A DNA stretch of 64,000 nucleotides, from positions 1 through 64,000 of the forward strand of contig JAJVDF010000859.1 in the NCBI GenBank assembly GCA_022410635.1. Reading direction: 5' to 3'. The notes below the pieces were generated by a model. It worked only from the letters and a program-made list of their open reading frames with translations. It did no database searches and had not been told where the DNA came from. The translations under genes were made by a program, and so were the position numbers. The stretch comes from Tretioscincus oriximinensis (Eukaryota; Chordata; Lepidosauria; Squamata; Gymnophthalmidae). This document shows, piece after piece, positions 48,501 through 60,500 of the stretch (positions within the stretch are counted from its first letter, which is position 1; each line of letters begins with the position of its first letter).

Positions 48501-51500
48501 GCAAAGTGAAATAATCCTACAAGTGCTCTATTCCATTTATTAATATTTTAAAACAATGGAATACAGAAATGCTGGCAGGGGACAGCCTAACTCATACATC
48601 TCTATATGCAGCTTTCCTTAAAAGAAGTATTTTACATAAACACAATATCAAAATAAGACTATTTTTAAAGATGAGCAATGCTAACTGTTTACACCAGGGG
48701 GCCTCAAACTTTTTAAACAGGGGGCCAGTTCACTGTCCCTCAGATGGTTGGAGGGCTGGACTGTACTTTAAAAAAAAACTATGAACAAATTCCTATGAAC
48801 ACTGCACATATCTTATCTGAATCCCAGTTCCTCTCCTAGATGCAGTTGAAGAGGCTGGAAGGGAGGAGGAAGAGGAGGAAGAGGGAAGGAAAGAAGGGAA
48901 AGAGAAAGGGAGCTCAGGAAAGAAAGGAGGGAGGAGGGTTGCTATATTTTGGCAGACCAAAACTGGGATGGGGTAGGTGGGGGTGCACGCATGTGTTAGG
49001 GTTGCCATATTTTGGCAGCCCAAAACCAGGATGGGGGTGGGGTGGGGGTACGTACGTGCGCGCGTGCACACACACACACACATGGATGCTTGTAGTGAGA
49101 CAGGCAGAACCTCTCTTCTGCCTGTCTCACCACAAGCGTCCATGTGTGTGCGTGCGTTGGTGCGTAGCTGCTCCAATACTGGAGGCGGGGTTTCGCACCT
49201 GCTGTCAGGCAAAGCGTGCCAACTCACCTCCAGAAGAGGAAAAACGCCTGGGTTTGTGACAGGAGAACACAGCTGTCCTCCTATCACAAACCCTGGTGTT
49301 TTTGCTCTACTGGAGGCGAGATGGCGCACTTTGCCTGACAGCAGGCGCGAAGCCTCCAGCAGAGGAGCAGCTACGGCAGGCTCCGAGGTTCCTTCCAGGA
49401 CCCCTGAAAGCGTTTCTCAGGCTGCAGCCGTCAGCCCTGACGGCTCCTTTGCCTTTAAAATCCTGCATTTTTATATTCCCTGATGCAGCATCGGGGAATG
49501 TAAAAATCTGGGATTTTATCTTAAAACCCGGAGGGGACTATATTTTAGTCCCCCAAACTGGGATTGTCCCGCTTTCCCGGGATGTATAGCAACCTTAGGA
49601 GGGAGGGGCGCGACTGGTGTTGTTGTGGGTGATAAATGTCCTTGGTAGGCTGCGTATGGCCCCCAGGCCTTAGTTTGAGGATCCCCGGTTTACACATTAA
49701 ACTTGATATTATTAATTCTCAAATATAATAAGATGTGCACGTGGAATTATGGGAAGAAATCTGTAGAGACGTTTTCTAGACTGAGGTATCAAGATCACTT
49801 ACTTCACAGTGTCTTTTCTATTTTCTGGTGGAGGAACACGTAAAAACATGGAATATGCCACTGCCTTAGCGGGATCAGTACCAGGCAGTTTCAACTACAA
49901 AAACAGAAGGAAGCGCTCTACAGTCATTTATGAAAACATAAAACAATAAAGCATGTGGTATTTTGTCACTGGATGTTGCTTTTTATTCCTCTTTTTTTTT
50001 AGTTTATAACATTTTTATTTGAATTTTGTACACACAAATTATGCATATTCACACAAAAAATGTTTCAGTTCTCCCCCCACAAAAATGATAAAGCATGTTA
50101 CAGCCAATATCGTTTTCAGTTTGGTGTAGTGGTTAGAGTGTTGGACTCTTATCTGGTAGTCTCCCGGTTCGATTCCTCACTCCTACATGAAAGCCAGCTG
50201 TGTGACCTTGGGACAGTCACAGTTCTTTAGAACTCTCTCTGCCCCACCTACTTCACAGGGTGCCTGTTGTGGAGAAAGCAACAAAAGCTATGTGCGCCAC
50301 CCTATGGTTGGCTGCCCTGAGACCTTTGGGTATAGGGCAGGATATAAGTACAAATAAATAAAAAGTGTTCCTTATATTTCCTTACATTTTCATGGGAGAA
50401 GAAGCACTGGGAAATATTTGATAGTAAGCCTCAGAGCACACATGTCAGGGCCACCAGTATGGACTTTTGGGAATCTATGTAAATGCTGCCAAGGAATTTG
50501 GGAAAATTCTGTGGGCCTTCAGTCATGTTCTGGGCCAGAAATACAGGAGAAAAATCAGCAATCTACAGATGCTGGCTCCACACAGACCCCCTCAACATGT
50601 GGTCCCCTCAACAAGTGTCTCCTTGCCTCAGAAAGCCCAACTTCACAAACTTCCTTTTTTTCAATCCCAAATTCAAATGAGCGATAGTAACCTGATGCGA
50701 GTATCCATATCCAAGACATCCATAGCAGAACATAAATTCCACTTCTACAGTGCAGAAAACCTGAAAGTATAAAATAAATTGTTATTGAATAAGTCACTGA
50801 AAATTAAATTATTTATGTCTTGAAGATAAGAAACAGGCAATTTAAAGATTTCACAATAGTTAAGACTTGCAAGAAGCATAATTCATCAAAGGAAACTGTA
50901 ACAAGATTATGTTAATATAGTTAGTAATAATTTTTTTCTTTTCCTGAAATCTATAATTAGCATTCAAATAAACTGGATTAGTGCCATTCCAGGAATTCCT
51001 GCATTAACAGTGGCACAAGATTTGGGCACATTAGAGTTTGGGAAAATTAAGAATAATGAAAAATGACTGGCCAGCTTTCTGAAAGATATTTATATCCACA
51101 ACTCCACTTGAAATTCATTTGAAAATATTTTTAAGCACATTATATTTTACCTATTTTAGGATTTTAAAAAATATTTTAGTGTAAAGCCCACGTGGGTTCC
51201 ATGTTCACTCACAGCCCTGTGGCTTGTTGCGGTGCAGGTGGCGGGTGGGTTCTGCCTGTTGGGTGTGGGTGCCTGGCAGACTGCAGGGGGGACGTTGCTG
51301 TGTGGTGCTGGGGATGGGCCGTCAGATGGATTAGGCAGTGCGGACACCATGTGGCTCACAGTGGAGGGACTCTGGACTGTAGCAGATTGTGGCTAGATGG
51401 CGTGGGACACTGGAATTTCGGAGTGGTCAGTGGCAATCTGCGCAGCTGCGCCAACCAGTCAAACATGGATGCTGACAATTTGGAGGAGGCTCTCCCTGCA

Positions 51501-54500
51501 GGCAATTGGCCAATCACGTTCACTGGAGGAGATGGTGTCCACTCACCTCCATTAGAAGGGTGACCGCTGTTACTAACTTTAGTAATAAGGATGTCATAAA
51601 TGTATTAAATTGCTGAAATGTATTTCAAATATTATTTTCAGTTGGGGGATACATTTGTATGATTTTTACTTTTTTCCTTTTCTCTGGTATTTTGCTGCTG
51701 GTGGACTCTTGTGTGTTTGATTTTTTTCCTTGAATTTTTAGAATCTTTTGTGGGATAGTGTTTGTCTTGTTCACTGGAAATACTGTATAATTGGCAGTAT
51801 TATAATGCTCCTGTCCAAACATATGATAAAACTACGGAGTTTTGGTCACCACATCTCGGAAAGGCTAGAACAAAATTGGAAAAGCTGCAAAGGAGGAGAA
51901 CAGTAAGTAAAAAAAAAAAACCATAGAGTGCGCCTTAAAGAAAGGTTCAAATCTGTGACTGATTGTAAAAATCAAAGCTGTCAAACCAGCCATAGCTGGA
52001 AATAGGTGCTGCTGGCACCACTTCCACTTGAGCTGAAGGTATAAGAGGAAAATCTGAGAATCCACACAGATTTCATATGTCTTTTCCAAAGCAGAACAAT
52101 CCCACTGAGAACAAGGCACTTTCCACTTTCATGGACCTGAGAGCTTATGACACAAAACACCCCCATCTGGTCTTCTGTTCCATCTTTCAGTCATATCCAT
52201 TTAAAGGCAGACAAATAGAGATGCATCTGATTTTAAAGTCTTTTCACATGCACCTTCAAGGAATGGCTGCTAGGAATCATTCCATCCACTGACTGGGGGA
52301 CTGTTTCCTAACTTTTGAACAACCCAAAGCAGAAACCCAATTCACTGCAATAGCATGAAAACGTATCATATGACGTGCACAGGAAAAGTCTGGAATATAG
52401 CATTCACATTTTTGAAAGAATATTTCTCGCAAGTTTCTTCTATATATAGTGTCGTTGTTGTTGTTGTTTGTCCTTTATCAGAGTAAAGTAGGAAGGAAGT
52501 TTTAAAATGGCAGAGCTGAAGCAAACATGTGAAATTGCCAATAGGGACCTTTTTCAGCTTGGAAGATGCAAGCCTTCTTCTTCTTCCTTCTTCTTCCTTC
52601 TTCTTTTTCTTCCTTCTTCCTCTTCTTCCTTCTTCTTTTTCTTCCTTCTTCTTCTTCCTTCTTCCTTCTTCTTCCTCCTCTTCTTCCTCTTCCTCCTCCT
52701 CTTCTTCTTCTTCTTGTTATTATTACCATACCACAGAAATTATTACGGAGTGCTTATACATAGTACATGGCAGGATAAATTCAAACACACTTTTGGAATG
52801 ATAGGGGAACAGTGAAACAACTAAAGGGAATGCTCTATTTTTGCTGTTTGCTTAGATTAGTCTCTAGTCCAAGTGAGAATTTGGTTTAGATGCACATGAC
52901 AGCAATCAAGACACTTTAAAGATGAAATGCAATATGGATTAATTATTTAACTGATTAATCTTACCATATTTCTAATTCTCATAGCACATATTTCAGTGAA
53001 GGATCGCTTCTGCATAAGAAGAAAGAATGTAAAAATTCACATTGCAAATGAAAGGTTAGTAGTTAGAAAATGACATACATTTAAAACCATCCCTCATGCT
53101 ACAGAGAATTGTTATGTTTAACTCTGGCAAGTCTTAATCCTCTTTGGGGATATTTATAAATTAAATTTAAAGCATCACCAACTTCCCCAAGTGATACAAG
53201 GACAAAAATGAACACTGGTACTTACCTGAGGTGGGGGGTTACCTTGTAACCGATAACATAACTTAATACACTCTACCACCCAATAAGCTAAGGTTTTGGC
53301 CGAGGCCAAGTTACCCCTCTCGACGGCATGAAAGAGCGTAAATAAGGATTCTGTCTTGCGGAAAGCCCTAGTCCTTTTAACATAGCAAAGGNGAGCCCTA
53401 TGGACGTCCAGAGTATGCCAAAAGGATCCCAAAGGTGTTTTGGGGTTGGACAGAATGAAAGGACATTCAGATGTCTCTCTCTATGAAAGGGTGTGTCCAC
53501 CTTAGGCCTGAAATCCGGACGAGTACATAGAATGATTGTGTCCGGATTAACCTGATAACACTGTGGGTGAATGGATAATGCTGCCAGCTCTGAGACCCTA
53601 CGAGTGCTGACTATAGTCAAAAGAAAGACTGTCTTATAGGTGAGGTATAGAATGGATTCAAGGGTTCGAATGGGACCCCTGACAGAGCTTTGAGGATGGT
53701 ATTCAGACGCCAAAAAGGGAACCTGTGGGAAACTGGGACAGAGGTCAGTTTATGTGCCCTTAGAAATTTTTGCACATGAAGGGTGTGAGGTGAAGGATCT
53801 CCCTGATGGGATGTCCAGGACAGAACCCAATGCTGCCACATGTCTCTTAAGTGTGCTGAAAGACAACCCTAGGGAGGCCCCATCTTGTAGGAAGGCTAGG
53901 ATACCTTTCATAGGTGGGTTGAAGGGATCCATATGACGAGCCTTAGCCCAAATACAGAATTTTTTCCAAGTTGAGCTGTAAAGTCTCAGGGTCGATAGGC
54001 GTTTGTAAGCCACCAGAGTGGTAATCACTTGCTCCGAATAGCCTAAGCTTCTGTACTGCAGCCTTTCAGCCTCCATGCTGTCAGAGAAAGCCAGCTGGGG
54101 TTGGGATGGCAAAAGGGCCCTTGGACGAGCAGATCCTCTCTATGTGGAAGAAATATGGGCTCCTCTACTGCCAGGGTCTGAAGCAGCAGGAACCAAGGCC
54201 TGCGCAGCCAGAACGGGGCAATCAGAATAACAGAAGATGGTCAGTATAGTGGATGAGCCAGAAATCTATGGATCAGGGCTGTAGGTGGGAGTAGAGTTGG
54301 CCCTGTGGCCATGGATGGGATAATGCATCCATCCCCTCTGCCCTGCGGTCGAAGGAGCGAGTCAGGAACCTGGATAACTGAGTGTTCTCCAGGGTTGCAA
54401 ATAAGTCCATGACTGGAGTGCCCCAGATTTTCATGAGTGATAGGAAGACTTCCCTGTTGAGAGACTATTCCGTCGGGGGTAAATGATGGTGACTGAGGGA

Positions 54501-57500
54501 TTACTATTAGACCAGATAGACCGAGGTCTCTTAGCCAAATAACTCCAGCAAGGCAGAGGGATCCTCACTACGCCTGGCTGCAAGATAGAGGAGGGGGTTG
54601 CTTACAGCTTGAAAAAATCAAGCATGCCCGCCATGACGTGGTGGAGATCCTAAATTAAAAGGCGGGTTTAAACTCTGTACTATGAAAAATGACCAGAACA
54701 ATAATCAAGGTTTCTAACTAGAGACAACTAATTTTGACTATTGAATGGACTTGCAACATCTGAAAAGTCAAGTCTCCAGGATTTTTTAAATTAAGAGAAG
54801 TGTAAATTAGCCTGTAACTGCTATTATTCAAATTACTAAGTAAAAATGAATGGTTTCATAAGAAAATTAACAATTAAGTACATATTTGTGGTTCCTTATT
54901 TTTTAATCTGCACAGTTTTCCTTTTCTTTTTAAGCATACCTTGATGACTTCATATAGGTGCGTGGTTACTGTTCCAAACAGTCTAGGAAAGTCTTTGGGG
55001 CCTTCATAGCCCACGAGTTCCAAAACAATCCTATTCCTAGGATCACCTTTCTGCTTTGGAATCTGAAAATCAAGACATAAGGCAAACATACTTAGAAGAG
55101 GAGCAGCTATGGGGAAATAGGCAGAAAAAGACTTGGGGTGTTTTCAGATTGCTGCCTTTAATAGTGCTATTTCTGTATATCATGCTATGAAAGACTTATG
55201 CTGGCAGCTTTCATGCATGAAGAAATTTATTTTCCATTTATCATGAAACCCTGATATAAAAACTAGCTTATGATTGGCTGATCGGTATCTCTGTTCTTAT
55301 TAGCTGTTGGCTACCCTTATTTCCAAACCGGAAAAAAACACTTACTTTTAAACTCATCTGAGTTTTGCGTGGTTGTTTGAGGAAGAATAAAAGGGAATTA
55401 TAGAGGTAATCAAAGAGGGGTGGATGAGTGGGAAGGTATTCCCTAGGTTATGGAGTGGACTCCCCACTGAGGTACATCAGGCATTTTCACAATATGTTTT
55501 TAAATGGTTGGTGAAAGTATTTATTCACCCTGGCGATCATGCAAATATTTTCTTTAGCTGTTTTTAACTGAGACCCTGGATATAAAGATCGGATATAAAT
55601 ATTAAAAAAAATATTCAGAAAATGCAATAGTTCTTTGCAGGCTACCTAGTTGTTGGATCCAGCTGAACTATCTGCTACTGATTTGTGATTATTTTTAAGA
55701 TGACAATGATGACGACTTACTAATGTTAATAATGGCACCATACCTTCAAAGAAAAATACCTCACATCTCCAAAGCAAACTGTAGCAAGTTTCTTGTTCTT
55801 CACATTTGCTTTGTAAACTTGGGGATTTGTACATTTCATGATTTTATCTATGTTGATGCGGATAAGTAAGTAAATGTCACGAGTAACATTGACTGTACCT
55901 GCTGTTAAGGAAGCATAAATGTTTCCCGAATAAAACAATATGCACTTAAATAAGCAGTATTATAAAGCATATAGACTATCAAGTAATCTAATCAGCATTT
56001 TCAACCCCTACAGCAGCAGCAACAATTACTAAAACAGACAATATATAAGGGGATTAATACAATATTCTGATACCTCCATATTATTCTAAAAGTAACTGTG
56101 GTAGGCATTAAATTTGATTTACATATAGCTATGTTAATATAAATGCTAGTTGCTATGACGGTACCTAATTCTCTTTTCTTCTATTATGCTCAACTACCTC
56201 ACGTCTTTTGGATAACAGTTACAAGAGCAATTTTCTTCTACAACAAAATTAATATGATTTTTCTCCTCTAAAGAAAACAAAAAGTTTCACATTTTGGTCA
56301 CATTAGACCATCTTTAATTCCTGTTCTGACTTGACAAGCCACACTTCAATTCTGATTTTGAGTTTTTTTTCTGAACTATACCTCATTTTTGAGAATTTCA
56401 TCCAAAATAAAAATAATTTAGTTAAGAACACACACAAAAAAAGGGAAGCAAAATTGAAGTATGTGCTACTGATGACAAATTGAAGATCGCTTATAATGAG
56501 GATGTGACTGCAAGTATAGATTCAATATTAAACTTCAGTAATATCTAGAAATGCATCTCGTAACACCTTAGAGAATAGTAAGGAAAAGGTAAGCAGCATG
56601 AGCTTTCATAGACAAGTTTCTAGCATCTGAGGAAGTAGATGTGTCTACAAAGATTCATGGCCATTTTCTTTGAAATCTATAATTACGTTTCTGGTGAGGC
56701 CCATTAAAATTACAATCTGTAAAGGATTCACTGTTCTTTTGAAACAGAATGCAAATGTCTTATTAACAGTGTCATCAAAAGCTGTATTCATGAGAAAAAA
56801 GAAATAAAATGAAATATTTGTGTTATTTGTGTGATATCAGGTTCATTCTAACAAAGCATAATTACCAAGATATTTGAAAAATATGTGAAAAGGATACATT
56901 TGGGTGTAAAATCTTGGCACTGCTTCACTGTAACTGCCAATAAGCCAGCCTAATAGAACATGAAATACCAAACTGTCATAGATGAGCAAAAACTAGGCCA
57001 AAGTCATATACAACTACTAGTAGAGAATGGCTGTTCCGAAGCCTATGAATGGAATGGCCTTCTAACACACATTCACACACACTTGCCCTGCCTCCGTGCC
57101 ATTCCCGTCACCACTGCTGCTGTTGTGACTGTCAGCGAGGTTGCCGTTGGGGCCGGACGGGACACTGCAGGCCCTAGTGCCAAACCAAGCATTGTGCTGC
57201 TGCACATCACAATGTTGTATCAGCGAGAGGGGCGCTTTAAAAGCAGTGTCTTGCCTAATAGTCTGGCTTCAAATTGATAGACACTAATTGGGTCCATTGA
57301 CCTGAAATAAGAGTGACAATCGTCACGATTTGTGGGTCACAGATTACTTAAAGGAGGATAAGCCAAATGACAAAATAATATCCCTAGCCAGTACTCAGAA
57401 ATGTTAGATAGTAACAACAACTTGTAATAGATTGCAGCAGCATTTCTTTATGTACCTACATTTGGTGTAAGGCAGCAGTCCATGGTTCACTTCTGACAAT

Positions 57501-60500
57501 TAACGAGAATCAGATAAGACTCCTGCAGAAAGCTCCCTTAACTTCACTGGACTGTATTCAGATTGGACACCAAGGGTATAAATGGTTACTAGGATAGATG
57601 TCTGGATGTTGCCTCTGAGATGGAGCAACAGGCAGTACTCCTGAAGTACCATTTGCAGGGAGTCATGGACAAGTGCATATTTTGCTTTCTTCTGTTCAGA
57701 CTGCCCAGGTGCATCTGGTGGGCCTCTGTGTCATACAGAATGCTGGACTAGATGGGCTCTAGCCCGGTTCAGTATGGTTCTTCTTATGTTCTTACATTTT
57801 AATGTGGTTCAAAACACAGCTTCTAAGCAACAACTTGAACATGGTTGCCAACTAAATATTTTAAATGGCACTAGATTCATTAGCCTATAAAAGGAAGTTC
57901 TTAGCAGGGTTGGAAAAGTGTAAATATGGAGCTAAAAACTTTAAAGTGTGCTAAATAGCAACTTCCTGCTAGACATAATATTTAAAACTAAAGAAAACGG
58001 AGCTAGAAAAAAGTGCTACAGATAGCCCCAAAGACCTAAATTGATAACCCTGAGTTTCATCCTTAAACCCATTATTCTGTCTGATATCTGTTCCAGAGGG
58101 TGCCACTGGAGAATGAAGGTTGGTGACTATTTTATTCATGACAGTCATTAAATATCTATTATGGGTTAACAGATTCATTTTTGAAGCTGTTTGGGACATA
58201 ATTTTAAAGCAGGCAGGCAGGTTTGGGTGTGGCTGAACCTTTGGGTCCTGGATTTCAAATCTTGGATTATGGGAATCCTATATTTAATGCATAATTTTTT
58301 TGTTTAAAAAATAAATTACTACTATTTTGAGAAAACAACAACACCCAATAGTAATAAAAGATTCTGAGTACATACCACATCACCACAAGGAACTAAACTA
58401 TGCACATCAATGCCCTGGTTGATTATTGATTCATCAGATGTCTTCTGATTTCTCATCAACATCTATAAAAAATGGAAATTAAAATTCTGCAACTGAAATT
58501 ATAGTGGACGTATTGGAGAAATTACAATATGAAGCACTAGTTGAGGAAAAGAAATAAGAACCTAAGAATAATATATATACGGATAATAACTTTAGAGTCA
58601 TCCTGCCTGTGTCTCTAACCTGGAAGTCATACCTAGGCATCCATCCTGGTAGGCACTGAAGTGTCATTCCTAAAAGGCTTTCATTCCTAGAGGGAAAGTA
58701 TGAATAACTACTACTTACATGTAGATTACTTAATTCAAGACAAGAGAGTGAAAAATGTACTCCTGAATACTTAAACTATTCTTATGCTATGTCTAAAAAA
58801 AGGGAACAGAAATGAAGTCTGCTTCTGCACTGTGTCAGTAGACCAGCCAAGTACCTTTAGAAAGTGTACTCCCTGATACATTTTGTCCACATGAGTCTAG
58901 CATTATCCTGGTCCAGAAATGTCCCAAGAGATCTCTATTGTTTGAGAAGGTCTATAATTATCCTAAGCTGTCGTGTTCTTGTTCAGCTCTTGATGCTTCC
59001 AATATTTGGTCCATATTGAGGAAAATGCCACAACCCCATCTTAGCTCATGCAAACTCTGAACAGTACTCCCAAAATACTGTTCACCCAAGATACTCGCAC
59101 AAGTATAGACCAGAAGAATTATGGAATCTCTTTTATAGTGTCAGATGCTTATCTGGAAGTCCCCCAGTTCGAATCTGCCCTTCTTTGCAATCTGGGTGAC
59201 TTTGAGTCAATATTTAAACTATTTTCAGGTCAGTTAAAAAGCTAAAATTTCAACCCTATAAGAAAAAGATCAGAAAAAACTTTAAAACTTAGACATTTTT
59301 GCTCCTAACTCAACACATAAAGTTTACCTCATAAGAGAAATCAGGATTCTAATACAGCAAAAGCCAAGTTGCAGAAGGCATAGAATGTTGGTGGAAGAAA
59401 TTCTGCTTCCATTTGGTTTGAATTCTATTCTCATCTTCTAAATTGTTCAAAATTCTACATTAGGCCAGAATGTTGTGATTTCTAACTTATAGTGACGTTA
59501 CCATTGACCACAATAGTTGATCTTGCAGATGGATAACACAATTTCTAGCGATATACATATTGTGACATTCTAGAATTTTGCCCTATACATATTATATTAT
59601 TTATTAACACCTCAGTCTTCTGAAGATTTTCTTGGATTATTCTTCTCACCATCCTTCTGCTACTCTTTAGATTACAACTCTCTTGTTCGCACTTCTTGTC
59701 CCCAGGACGCTTAAATGACCCTCCTTATACTGTACTTAGAGATCACTTCCATGCTTATTTGCATTTCTATCACTATTCTGACACCTAGTTTATTATAAAT
59801 ATCTATCGCTAGGCAGTTGTTCACTCCATAATATTTGAAGAAGTAGATTTATCTATGAAAGCTCACACTGTCTATCTTTTTCTTGCTAGTTTCTAAAATG
59901 CTATGAGACTTCCTTGCTAGAAATTCTAGAACATGGCTACTTCTTTTAATTCTACAGTGGCTAATAGAATGGATGCCTAGGAACTATCTCCGGATTGGTG
60001 AGAAAGCAAGATTTCTTTTTAAAGACCGTTTGTAAGGTGACCAAGGGCAAGTGGGGATTTTGCCTTCTGAGAATGCCCAAAAGCACCTCATTCGTCACTG
60101 TGTAAGGCAGGATTTGACTAGACAGGCTGCGGCCTTAATTAGCAGGGTTTCTTCCCTTATGTTCTAGTGATAGGAACTGTGAATACATATAAATGTATTA
60201 CATCTTCTTATATAGTGTAGTTAGCTTCCTACTAAATGGCCTGCATTACTAAATTTATTGCATCTGTTATACTGATTCACTGAAACCGACTGGGAGATTT
60301 TTGTGTGTGTATAGATGGTTCCCCCAGCCAAATGCTAATCAAAGACAAAGAACAGCATGGCTAAAAACAAGTGCAATGTAAGATACACCTAAGTTTTAAT
60401 CCAGTTTCAGTCCACTTCCAGAATGGAAAAACACAGCAGCAAACTTAACAGCAATTTTCTTTCCACATTATTTAAACTAATTATGGATTTTCTGAGTTAG

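Noticed and set aside
48793..49483. Frames of 139-178 codons on both strands
   Set aside because: They lie inside a hAT element with a palindromic insert; the long frames reflect its GC-rich repeats, with no transposase motif.
50120..50200. Possible tRNA gene (A and B boxes present)
   Set aside because: Does not fold as a tRNA and continues into a SINE body and tail.
52507..52815. Ser/Phe/Leu-rich open frames
   Set aside because: Direct translation of the TTC/CTT microsatellite.
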